A stretch of DNA of 12,624 nt from an uncultured Flavobacteriaceae bacterium (lineage in GTDB: Bacteria; Bacteroidota; Bacteroidia; Flavobacteriales; Flavobacteriaceae). Positions 5,534-12,080 of the stretch are shown piece after piece. The notes beneath the pieces are model-generated. The model did no database searches, was not told the origin of the DNA, and was given only the letters and a program-made list of their open reading frames with translations. Position 1 is the first letter of the stretch. Each line of letters opens with the position of its first letter. The position numbers and the translations under genes were made by a program. The stretch spans positions 1-12,624 of the forward strand of contig CALZKX010000177.1 in assembly GCA_945788155.1 (NCBI GenBank), written 5' to 3'.

Positions 5534-5558
5534 GTCATGCTGAACTTGTTTCAGCATC
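5534..5558 (+). repeat. GTCA...TC palindrome, copy g (left flank of GIY-YIG gene)
   Basis: 25-nt unit with 8-bp arms ATGCTGAA (5537-5544) and TTCAGCAT (5550-5557), loop CTTGT. It ends 10 nt before the GIY-YIG start codon at 5569. It is the inverted counterpart of copy h on the other side of that gene. Confidence 0.88.
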
Positions 5559-5568
5559 ATATAAAGCA

Positions 5569-5850
5569 ATGAAATCGAGCTATGTTTACATATTAACTAA
5601 TAAATACCGAACAACTTTCTATGTTGGAGTAACTGGTGATTTAATCAAAAGAATCATTGAACATCAAAATGGAATAGGTTCCACTTTTACAAAAAAGTAT
5701 AATTTAAAAGATATAATTTTTTATGAAGAATTTTCTGATATAAAACAGGCAATAGCACGAGAAAAACAACTTAAAAGTTGGCATAAAGAGTGGAAGCTTA
5801 ATCTTATAAGAGAAAAGAACCCTAATCTTAAAACCCTAAAAATAATGTGA
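5569..5850 (+). CDS. Small single-domain GIY-YIG nuclease-family protein
   Basis: The 93-residue protein is essentially one GIY-YIG domain of the YhbQ/UPF0213 (COG2827) type. The first strand YVYIL (5-9) stands for GIY and FYVGVT (17-22) for YIG. Arg28, His32, the FYEEF strand (51-55) and Glu65 in AREKQLKSW match the expected catalytic and core positions, so metal-dependent DNA cleavage is plausible. The family's role is poorly known; some members are linked to DNA repair or have nuclease activity in vitro. The gene interrupts the trpB-trpA pair, and its flanks (copies g and h of the 25-nt palindrome, in opposite orientation) begin 10 nt before the start and overlap the stop. It may be a passenger or the mobilising enzyme of a small mobile element; this is inference. 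No transmembrane or signal segment is seen. Confidence 0.88.
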   Translation: MKSSYVYILTNKYRTTFYVGVTGDLIKRIIEHQNGIGSTFTKKYNLKDIIFYEEFSDIKQAIAREKQLKSWHKEWKLNLIREKNPNLKTLKIM

Positions 5851-5873
5851 ACCTGAAACAAGTTCAGGTTGAC
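5849..5873 (-). repeat. GTCA...TC palindrome, copy h (right flank of GIY-YIG gene)
   Basis: 25-nt unit with 8-bp arms AACCTGAA (5850-5857) and TTCAGGTT (5863-5870), loop ACAAG. Read on the - strand it matches copy g at 21 of 25 positions, and the four differences form two compensated base pairs (TG/CA in g, AC/GT in h). It overlaps the last two bases of the GIY-YIG stop codon and ends 13 nt before the trpA ATG. The TTG at 5869, a possible early trpA start, is inside it. Confidence 0.87.
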
Positions 5874-5886
5874 GATAGACAATATT

Positions 5887-6651
5887 ATGAATCGCATTCA
5901 AATAAAACTAAAAGAAGACAAAAAATTGCTCTCCATCTATTTCACAGCTGGATATCCAAATATAAATGATACAGTCACTATCATTCAAAATTTAGAAAAA
6001 AACGGTGTTGATATGATTGAAATAGGTTTGCCCTTTAGTGACCCTTTAGCCGATGGACCAACCATTCAGGCAAGTTCCACACAAGCTTTAAAAAATGGCA
6101 TGACCACGGAAGTGCTTTTCAACCAATTAAAAGATATCAGGAAAACGGTCAATATCCCTTTAGTCATAATGGGCTATTTTAACCCAATGCTTCAATATGG
6201 AGTCGAAGCGTTTTGCGCTAAATGTCAGGAAATTGGTATTGATGGATTAATAATTCCGGATTTACCAGTAGATGTGTATCATGAGGAATACAAGGCAATT
6301 TTTGAGAAACATGGATTGATAAACGTATTCCTAATTACGCCTCAAACTTCTGTTGAACGTATTAACTATATCGATTCCATCTCCAACGGATTTATCTATA
6401 TAGTAAGTTCGGCAAGTACTACAGGAGCAAAGTCAGGTTTTGGTGATGAACAAACCAATTACTTTAAACGTATTGCCAACATGAACCTGAACAATCCGCA
6501 AATTGTTGGTTTTGGCATTAGTAATAACGAGACTTTTGCACAAGCAACCCAATATGCAAAAGGTGCTATTATTGGCAGTGCATTTATCAAGTATTTAACC
6601 AATAATGGTGTCGATAAAATCGATAGTTTTGTAAAACAAATACTTACATAA
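5887..6651 (+). CDS. trpA: Tryptophan synthase alpha chain
   Basis: TrpA splits indole-3-glycerol phosphate into indole and glyceraldehyde 3-phosphate and hands indole to TrpB through the complex's tunnel. From ATG 5887 the protein is 254 residues, slightly short of the enteric length but normal for Bacteroidota. It shows LSIYFTAGYPN (15-25), the catalytic Glu45 in MIEIGLPFSDPLADGP and Asp56 in the same motif, MGYFNPMLQYG, GLIIPDLPV, the loop SSASTTGAKSGFG that closes over the substrate, and the phosphate-binding VGFGIS and GSAFIK. A TTG at 5869 would add six residues but lies in palindrome copy h; ATG 5887 gives the family N-terminus MNRIQIKLKED. The stop overlaps the next start (TAATG), which indicates translational coupling with the methyltransferase gene. 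Confidence 0.96.
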   Translation: MNRIQIKLKEDKKLLSIYFTAGYPNINDTVTIIQNLEKNGVDMIEIGLPFSDPLADGPTIQASSTQALKNGMTTEVLFNQLKDIRKTVNIPLVIMGYFNPMLQYGVEAFCAKCQEIGIDGLIIPDLPVDVYHEEYKAIFEKHGLINVFLITPQTSVERINYIDSISNGFIYIVSSASTTGAKSGFGDEQTNYFKRIANMNLNNPQIVGFGISNNETFAQATQYAKGAIIGSAFIKYLTNNGVDKIDSFVKQILT

Positions 6652-7271
6652 TGGAATCCTTCGACAGAAAAAAGCATTGGGAAAACATTTACAGCACCAA
6701 ACAATTAAACGAAGTGAGTTGGTACCAACCAACTCCCGAAACATCGCTTAAATTCATAAAAGCACTGAATATCCCTAAAACGGCAAGTATTATGGATATT
6801 GGTGGAGGCGACAGTTTTCTGGTTGATAACCTATTGCAATTGGGTTATCAAAATATAACTGTTCTGGATATTTCCAAAAAAGCAATCGAGAGAGCAAAAT
6901 TACGTTTGGGATGGCGAAGCGAAAGTGTAAAATGGATTGAAGCAGATGCGTCCGATTTTAATCCAACAGAAGCATATGATCTTTGGCATGATCGAGCAGC
7001 CTTTCATTTTTTAACTAAAGAACAAGAAATAGAAAATTATATTAAATCGGCTCAAAAGGGAGTTAAGGATTCTGGCCATTTAATAGTTGGAACGTTTTCA
7101 ACTGATGGACCAAAAAAATGCAGCGGAATAGAAATCACACAATATTCCGAATCTACTCTTACAAAAAGATTTAGCGAATTCAAAAAAGTGAATTGCCAAA
7201 TCATTGAGCACGAAACACCTTTTAACACCAAGCAGAGTTTTATTTTTTGTACGTTTAAAAAACCTAAATAA
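6651..7271 (+). CDS. Class I SAM-dependent methyltransferase, substrate unknown
   Basis: The 206-residue cytoplasmic protein has a Rossmann-type methyltransferase core. Motif I is MDIGGGDSFL (48-57), the acidic residue ending strand 2 is Asp73 in VLDIS, and EADASDF (97-103) and DLWHDRAAFHFL (110-121) match motifs II to IV. The N-terminal KKHWENIYSTK and WYQPTPETS segments are typical of small methyltransferases related to the thiopurine/tellurite (TehB-like) group, but this is only a resemblance and the substrate cannot be named. Its ATG shares one base with the trpA stop, so it belongs to the same transcript and is probably co-translated with trpA. The next gene starts at the base after its stop. 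There is no repeat DNA in or around it, unlike the upstream trp spacers. Confidence 0.85.
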   Translation: MESFDRKKHWENIYSTKQLNEVSWYQPTPETSLKFIKALNIPKTASIMDIGGGDSFLVDNLLQLGYQNITVLDISKKAIERAKLRLGWRSESVKWIEADASDFNPTEAYDLWHDRAAFHFLTKEQEIENYIKSAQKGVKDSGHLIVGTFSTDGPKKCSGIEITQYSESTLTKRFSEFKKVNCQIIEHETPFNTKQSFIFCTFKKPK

Positions 7272-7496
7272 ATGAACCCATTCAATAATTGGAAATTAGT
7301 ATTACTTCTCTGCTTAACTTTGGGTTTAGCACCTTTTTATCCAGAGCCACATATTGTTGGTAAAATAAAATGGATTGCTGGTGGAGCCAATGGTATGCAG
7401 CCCATGGATTGGTTCGACACCTTGTTACACGGATTTCCATTTATCCTTTTAATAAGAATTATTAGTCTAAAATTAAGGTCAAAAAATGCCACTTAA
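7272..7496 (+). CDS. Small two-helix membrane protein, function unknown
   Basis: A 74-residue protein with two hydrophobic segments, about residues 8-22 (LVLLLCLTLGLAPFY) and 51-66 (LLHGFPFILLIRIISL), and a conserved-looking polar middle with GKIKWIAGGANGMQPMDWFD. The basic C-terminus (KLRSKN) suggests it faces the cytoplasm, with a hairpin topology. I recall similar short proteins in other flavobacteria, sometimes annotated as RND transporter, but nothing in this sequence supports transport. It starts immediately after the preceding stop and overlaps trmL by 11 nt, so a real, co-translated gene is likely even though its job is unknown. Confidence 0.72.
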   Translation: MNPFNNWKLVLLLCLTLGLAPFYPEPHIVGKIKWIAGGANGMQPMDWFDTLLHGFPFILLIRIISLKLRSKNAT

Positions 7497-7938
7497 CATT
7501 GTATTGATAGAACCCGAAATACCCAACAACACAGGCAATATTGGTCGTTTGGCTTTGGCATCTGGATCTAATTTGCACTTGGTAAAACCGCTTGGTTTTG
7601 AGATTGATAACAAACGGTTAAAGCGTGCTGGACTGGATTATTGGCAACATCTTTCTGTAAGTATTTATGATAGTATTGAGGATTTCTTCAATAAAAACAA
7701 GGGCAAAAATATGGTGTTTCTTTCAAGTCATGGAACACAAGACCATTGGTCAATCGATTTTGAAGACGATATATTTCTCATCTTCGGAAAAGAATCGGTT
7801 GGATTACCTAAAGATTTAATCGAAAAACATTCTGATAAATTATTTAAAATTCTGCTTTATAGTAAACATGTACGAAGCTTAAATTTGGCAAATGCAGTTA
7901 GTATTGTGGTATATGAAGGCCTAAAATATTTAAGATAA
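7486..7938 (+). CDS. trmL: tRNA (cytidine(34)-2'-O)-methyltransferase, SPOUT family
   Basis: TrmL (YibK) methylates the ribose of the wobble nucleotide 34 in certain leucine tRNAs using SAM. The 150-residue length is that of the minimal, single-domain SPOUT enzyme. All three SPOUT motifs are present: EPEIPNNTGNIGR (9-21), the strand and loop LIFGKESVGLP (98-108), and the knot segment RSLNLANAVSIVVYE (130-144), which forms the SAM-binding trefoil knot. The alternative, another small SpoU-class RNA methyltransferase, is less likely given the N-terminal PEIPNNTG signature. The start overlaps the previous gene by 11 nt. This appears to be the last gene of the trp-led transcription unit; no clear terminator hairpin was found after it. 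Confidence 0.93.
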   Translation: MPLNIVLIEPEIPNNTGNIGRLALASGSNLHLVKPLGFEIDNKRLKRAGLDYWQHLSVSIYDSIEDFFNKNKGKNMVFLSSHGTQDHWSIDFEDDIFLIFGKESVGLPKDLIEKHSDKLFKILLYSKHVRSLNLANAVSIVVYEGLKYLR

Positions 7939-7945
7939 GTTAGGC

Positions 7946-7976
7946 TTGACATTATGTAAAAAAACATTTACCTTGG
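7946..7976 (+). promoter_or_regulatory. Possible Bacteroidota-type promoter for the gene at 8041
   Basis: TTG (7946-7948) is followed after 20 nt by TACCTTGG (7969-7976), close to the TAnnTTTG -7 element of flavobacterial sigma-A promoters. The 102-nt spacer after trmL is the first non-overlapping gap downstream of trpA, which fits a new transcription start. The match is imperfect. Confidence 0.3.
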
Positions 7977-8040
7977 ATTCTTACTCTGGGCAGATTAAAA
8001 CTGACCATATCAAGCATTGTAATATATTTTAAGCTTACAT

Positions 8041-8610
8041 ATGAAAGGAGATTATTATAAAACAAAAGAATCCGTTGATGAATATATCAAATTGGCAAAA
8101 GATGTTAATGGAAAGTTATTAATTGAAAAACTAAAAAATATTTTACAATATAATTCAACAATTCTTGAAATTGGTTCTGGTCCCGGAACGGATTGGGAAA
8201 TTTTGAGTGAATTTTATGAAGTTACAGGATCTGATAACTCAAATGAGTTTCTGAATCATTTGATCAATAAAAATCCTAATGGGAAATTCCTTGAATTAGA
8301 TGCTGTTTCTTTAAAAACTGAAATGAAATTTGATGGGATTTATTCAAACAAAGTGATGCATCATTTAAAAGATATTGAATTGATAGGCTCTGTTAAAAGG
8401 CAAAATGAGATTCTAAATTCTAATGGAAAAATTTGTCATTCTTTTTGGAAAGGAGAAGGTTCTGAAATTTTCAAAGGTCTTTTTGTAAATTATCATAGTA
8501 TCGCAACACTTACAAAAGTGTTTGAAAAATATTTTAAAATATTATCAATCGAAGAATATAAAGAGTTTGATAAGAACGACTCTCTTTTATTACTTGCAAC
8601 AAAAAAATAA
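8041..8610 (+). CDS. Class I SAM-dependent methyltransferase, substrate unknown
   Basis: The 189-residue protein has a clear SAM-binding motif I, ILEIGSGPGTD (41-51), Asp65 after strand 2 in VTGSDNS, and the strand 4 segment FDGIYSNKVMHHL (97-109), as in Methyltransf_11/25-like enzymes. A core lid follows (HSFWKGEGSE) and the chain ends in the antiparallel strand DSLLLLATKK. There is no signal peptide or extra domain. It is not closely similar to the methyltransferase at 6651-7271. It is separated from trmL by 102 nt with a possible promoter, and converges on the VF530 gene on the other strand with a 44-nt gap. The substrate could be a small molecule or a protein side chain; nothing visible decides it. 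Confidence 0.82.
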   Translation: MKGDYYKTKESVDEYIKLAKDVNGKLLIEKLKNILQYNSTILEIGSGPGTDWEILSEFYEVTGSDNSNEFLNHLINKNPNGKFLELDAVSLKTEMKFDGIYSNKVMHHLKDIELIGSVKRQNEILNSNGKICHSFWKGEGSEIFKGLFVNYHSIATLTKVFEKYFKILSIEEYKEFDKNDSLLLLATKK

Positions 8611-8654
8611 AGCAACTAATCTTAAACCAACCGTTAAAACGAAACTCCCAAAAA

Positions 8655-8888
8655 TCAACTCCTTTTCTGTTTCTTCCTTAACATCTCCAAATACATGTTC
8701 TCCACTTTAGTTCGTGCCCAAGGTGTGCGTCGTAAAAACTTTAAACTGGATTTTACCGAAGGATCATGTGTAAAGCAACGAATATTAATGTTATAACCTA
8801 AATATTCCCAACCATAATGGGCAACCAAATCGTTTATAATTTGCTCAAGTTTAATACCATGCAAAGGGTTATTTGGTTGAGATTCCAT
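8655..8888 (-). CDS. VF530-family (DUF2132) DNA-binding protein
   Basis: The 77-residue protein matches the VF530 family, named after a Vibrio fischeri protein with a small alpha-helical fold proposed to bind DNA. The signature is seen nearly in full: NPLHGIKLEQII (7-18), LVAHYGWEYLG, INIRCF and the conserved DPSVKSSLKFLRRTPWAR, with a basic C-terminus (RKKQKRS). The length is typical. The gene follows the DEAD-box helicase on the same strand after 27 nt, so both are probably co-transcribed. Such a pairing of an RNA helicase and a basic nucleic-acid-binding protein is suggestive, but no common role is established. Confidence 0.88.
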   Translation of the reverse strand: MESQPNNPLHGIKLEQIINDLVAHYGWEYLGYNINIRCFTHDPSVKSSLKFLRRTPWARTKVENMYLEMLRKKQKRS

Positions 8889-8915
8889 TGGGTTAAAATA
8901 ATTTAGTAGCTATAA

Positions 8916-10220
8916 TTAACGTCTATTGCGATTTCGGTTTCTATTTTTGCTTCTGCTAGTATTTCTACTATTTCCAGAATTACCACCATCACCAGACCTT
9001 CGTGAGCCTTGAGACTTTGGTTTGTTAGACCTTCGCTGGTTTCTTCCGCCTCCTTGACCTCGCTTTATTGGCGCAGTGGATGCATTAGGGTCAGGTTCAA
9101 AACCTTCCACAATTTCTACAGGTATTTTTAAACCCACGAGCTTTTCAATATCCCTTAAATAGGTCGTTTCATCGGCACTTACCAAAGATATAGCTTCACC
9201 ACTGGCTCCTGCCCTTCCAGTTCTTCCTATTCTGTGTACGTAGTCTTCCGAAATATTCGGCAATTCAAAATTAACAACATGTGGCAGTAACGGAATATCC
9301 AATCCACGAGCTGCAATATCGGTTGCTACCAAAACCCGAACGCTTCCGTTTTTAAATCCAGCCAATGCCTTGGTTCTTGCTCCCTGACTTTTATTGCCAT
9401 GGATTGCAGCAGCCGAAATACCTGCACTTACCATTTTTTTACACAATTTATTGGCTCCATGTTTGGTTCTGTTAAATACCAATACCTGTTTCCAATTACC
9501 TTCAGAAATTAACTTAATAACCAAGTCTGTTTTCTTCGCCTTTGCTACACGATATACTTTTTGTTCTATAGCATCAACTGTCGTGTTTTCGGGTGTTGCC
9601 TCAACCAAAACAGGATGGTGCAATATGCTATTTGCCAGGTTTTTTATCTCTTTTGAAAACGTAGCCGAAAACAATAAATTTTGTCTCCGTGAAGGCATTA
9701 AGCTCATTATCTTGTCTATATCTCTTTTAAAGCCCATATCGAGCATTCTATCAGCTTCATCTAAAACCAAAATTTCAATTTTAGAGAGCGACAATAAGCC
9801 TTGATTTTGTAAATCGATGAGACGTCCTGGAGTTGCAATAAGTATATCTACACCATTTCGAATAGTTGCCACTTGTGGTCTTTGGTTAACACCTCCAAAA
9901 ATAACAGCCGAACGAATATTTAAAAACTCACTATACGCTTTTACATTGTTATGCACTTGTGCTGCCAACTCTCGTGTTGGTGTTAGCACCAAAGCACGAA
10001 TAGGGCGTTTACGCATTTGCTGACCTTGAGACAAGTTTTGAAGCATAGGCAGAGTAAAACCTGCTGTTTTACCTGTTCCTGTTTGGGCAGATGCCAATAC
10101 ATCTTTACCTTCTAAAATTAAAGGAATTGCTTTTTTCTGTATTGGTGATGGCGTTGTATAGCCTTGTTTATCGATTGCTTTTAATAAGGCATTAGATAAA
10201 CCTAAAGAGTTAAATGACAT
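8916..10220 (-). CDS. DEAD-box ATP-dependent RNA helicase, RhlE-like
   Basis: An ATP-driven RNA-remodelling enzyme, likely acting in ribosome assembly or RNA turnover. All helicase motifs are present in the 434 residues: Q motif GYTTPSPIQ (20-28), motif I AQTGTGKT (45-52), PTRELA (81-86), TPGRL (130-134), DEAD (154-157), SAT (185-187), LVFNRTK (247-253), ATDIAARGLDIP (299-310) and HRIGRTGRAG (329-338). After residue about 380 comes a low-complexity tail rich in Arg, Asn, Gly and Ser, ending in repeated RN pairs, typical of RhlE-group proteins and likely to bind RNA non-specifically. Bacteroidota carry several paralogues, so the exact gene name is left open. A TAnnTTTG element lies upstream (10276-10283). 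The VF530 gene follows in the same direction. Confidence 0.93.
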   Translation of the reverse strand: MSFNSLGLSNALLKAIDKQGYTTPSPIQKKAIPLILEGKDVLASAQTGTGKTAGFTLPMLQNLSQGQQMRKRPIRALVLTPTRELAAQVHNNVKAYSEFLNIRSAVIFGGVNQRPQVATIRNGVDILIATPGRLIDLQNQGLLSLSKIEILVLDEADRMLDMGFKRDIDKIMSLMPSRRQNLLFSATFSKEIKNLANSILHHPVLVEATPENTTVDAIEQKVYRVAKAKKTDLVIKLISEGNWKQVLVFNRTKHGANKLCKKMVSAGISAAAIHGNKSQGARTKALAGFKNGSVRVLVATDIAARGLDIPLLPHVVNFELPNISEDYVHRIGRTGRAGASGEAISLVSADETTYLRDIEKLVGLKIPVEIVEGFEPDPNASTAPIKRGQGGGRNQRRSNKPKSQGSRRSGDGGNSGNSRNTSRSKNRNRNRNRR

Positions 10221-10275
10221 ATAAATAATTGTGCAAATGACATTCTTATTTATAGCGCCATTTTTTATTAAGCTG

Positions 10276-10283
10276 CAAAGTTA
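10276..10283 (-). promoter_or_regulatory. Promoter -7 element for the helicase gene
   Basis: On the - strand the sequence reads TAACTTTG followed by CA, an exact match to the Bacteroidota -7 consensus TAnnTTTG, about 55 nt before the helicase start at 10220. A convincing TTG-type -33 element was not seen. The 5' UTR would be about 48 nt, which fits cold- or RNA-regulated helicase genes but is not evidence of regulation. Confidence 0.5.
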
Positions 10284-10389
10284 ATCTAATTTATGCCATC
10301 GCCTTGATTTTGTGTAAAAATTAGTCGAACTTCGTCTAGAAGCTATGCTTAACAAAAGCAATGGCAATAATTTAATTAAAATACCTTTT

Positions 10390-12006
10390 ATGAAGAATTA
10401 CCTAAAATTTTTAATAATTGTACTATTTATTAGTTGTGAAAATGATAAAAAAGACACTTCAAACTTAGTTGAAGTTGACACAACTATTCTTGGAAATCAT
10501 ATTGAACGTCTAGCTTCTGATGAATTTCTAGGAAGAAAACCATTTACCGAAGGTGAAGTAAAAACGGTAAACTATTTAAAAGATGAGTTTGAGAAATTGG
10601 AGCTTTTGCCAGGAAATGGTGATAGTTATTTTCAAGATGTTCCATTGGTGGAAATTACCGGAACACCTTCTGAAAATATGATGATTTCTGGGGAAAAAGG
10701 GAATTTTAATTTAGAATCCTTAAAGGATTTTGTTGCCACAACAAATAAAACAGTAACCAATGTTGGTCTGGAAAATTCCGAACTTGTTTTTGCGGGTTAT
10801 GGCATCGTTGCTCCAGAATATGGATGGAACGATTATAAAGGAATAGATTGGAAAGGAAAAACAGCTGTTGTTTTAATTAATGACCCAGGTTTTAAATCGG
10901 GAGATTCGACCTTATTTAAAGGAAACGAAATGACCTATTATGGTCGTTGGACCTACAAATATGAAGAGGCTGCCAGACAAGGCGCAGCTGGACTTATTAT
11001 AATTCATGATACTGAGCCAGCTTCTTATGGTTGGAATGTTATCGAATCTGGTTGGAGTGGTGCTCGATTGGTTATTGAAAGTGATTTGCCGCTTTTAGAT
11101 GTTGAATCTTGGATTAGTAGTGAAAGTGCCAATAAGATGTTTAATATATCATCTATGAAAGGTCAAGATTATAAAACCATGTCCAGGAATAAAGACTTTA
11201 AACCAATTCCGTTAGATTTAAATGTTTCGGTAAGTATTAAAAATACAATCAAAAAAGACGTATCTAAAAATGTTGTGGCGCTTATACCTGGTACAAACAG
11301 GAAAGACGAATATATTATCTACTCTGCACACTGGGATCATTTTGGTATTGGAAAAGCGATAGAAGGTGATTCCATTTATAATGGTGCTGTGGATAATGCT
11401 TCTGGAACCGCAGGTTTATTAGCTATAGCCGAAGCATTCAAAAAAAGTAATACTACAAAACGTTCTATTGTTTTTATAGCTGTTACTGCTGAAGAACAAG
11501 GATTGCTAGGTTCGGCATATTATGCCGAAAACCCAATTTTTGACCCTAAAAAAACAGTGGCAAATATTAATATTGATGCACTGGACAGTCCAGGAAAAAT
11601 GAAAGATGTAACGGTTACTGGTTATGGTCAATCTGAAATGGATGAGTATGCCAAAGAAGCAGCTACAAAACAAAATAGATACATTATTCCGGATCCTGAA
11701 GCTGAAAAAGGATATTTCTTTAGATCGGATCATTTTAATTTTGCGAAAATTGGCATTCCTGCTTTGTACGCAAGTGGTGCTTATGAAGGGTTTGATAAAA
11801 GTATTGAAGATATAAAAAAATATAATGATGATTACCGCAAGTATAAATACCATCAACCATCAGATGAATATAATCCGGAAACTACCGAATTAAGTGGCAT
11901 ACAATTAGATTTACAATTATTTTTTAATGTAGGATTGAAACTAGCAAATGAAGATTATTTCCCAAAATGGTATGATGGAAGTGAGTTTAAAGCAGCAAGG
12001 GATTAA
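10390..12006 (+). CDS. M28-family metallopeptidase, predicted lipoprotein with PA domain
   Basis: A predicted secreted zinc exopeptidase (aminopeptidase-like), 538 residues from ATG 10390. I prefer this start to ATG 10345 because it gives a proper lipoprotein signal: MKNYLKFLIIVLF then the lipobox FISC with Cys16. Expected location is the periplasm or outer membrane. A PA-type insert spans about 115-250 (VFAGYGIVAPEYGWNDY, TAVVLINDPGF, AARQGAAGLIIIHD). The peptidase domain has the M28 metal and catalytic residues: His314 and Asp316 in SAHWDH, bridging Asp335 in GAVDNASG, Glu368-Glu369 in TAEEQG, Asp396 in NINIDA and His448 in RSDHFNF. It is divergently placed from the helicase and shares that 124-169 nt intergenic region. 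Substrate preference cannot be read from sequence. Confidence 0.92.
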   Translation: MKNYLKFLIIVLFISCENDKKDTSNLVEVDTTILGNHIERLASDEFLGRKPFTEGEVKTVNYLKDEFEKLELLPGNGDSYFQDVPLVEITGTPSENMMISGEKGNFNLESLKDFVATTNKTVTNVGLENSELVFAGYGIVAPEYGWNDYKGIDWKGKTAVVLINDPGFKSGDSTLFKGNEMTYYGRWTYKYEEAARQGAAGLIIIHDTEPASYGWNVIESGWSGARLVIESDLPLLDVESWISSESANKMFNISSMKGQDYKTMSRNKDFKPIPLDLNVSVSIKNTIKKDVSKNVVALIPGTNRKDEYIIYSAHWDHFGIGKAIEGDSIYNGAVDNASGTAGLLAIAEAFKKSNTTKRSIVFIAVTAEEQGLLGSAYYAENPIFDPKKTVANINIDALDSPGKMKDVTVTGYGQSEMDEYAKEAATKQNRYIIPDPEAEKGYFFRSDHFNFAKIGIPALYASGAYEGFDKSIEDIKKYNDDYRKYKYHQPSDEYNPETTELSGIQLDLQLFFNVGLKLANEDYFPKWYDGSEFKAARD

Positions 12007-12080
12007 CCAAAATTAGTATTAGCAATATAAAAACTAAACTTGTACTAGCATTAAACACCTCTTTTAAAGACTTGGAATAA

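Noticed and set aside
5330..5572. 80-codon open frame after trpB
   Set aside because: It runs through four successive palindromic repeats and has no recognisable protein features; best explained as repeat DNA without stops.
5869..5886. TTG at 5869 as trpA start
   Set aside because: It is in palindrome copy h; ATG 5887 gives the usual TrpA N-terminus.
7939..8040. Rho-independent terminator after trmL
   Set aside because: No GC-rich hairpin with a T-run could be found in this spacer.
8522..8710. 62-codon + strand frame at the end of the second methyltransferase
   Set aside because: It overlaps both the methyltransferase end and the VF530 gene and has no protein-like features.
9394..10023. 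Open frames on the + strand opposite the helicase (9394-9804, 9817-10023)
   Set aside because: They are antisense shadows of the helicase coding region with no family resemblance.
10345..10389. ATG at 10345 as start of the M28 peptidase
   Set aside because: It would place 15 polar residues before a clean lipoprotein signal that begins at ATG 10390.
11506..11856. 116-codon - strand frame within the M28 gene
   Set aside because: Antisense shadow of a well-supported gene; composition reflects the reverse of conserved M28 motifs.
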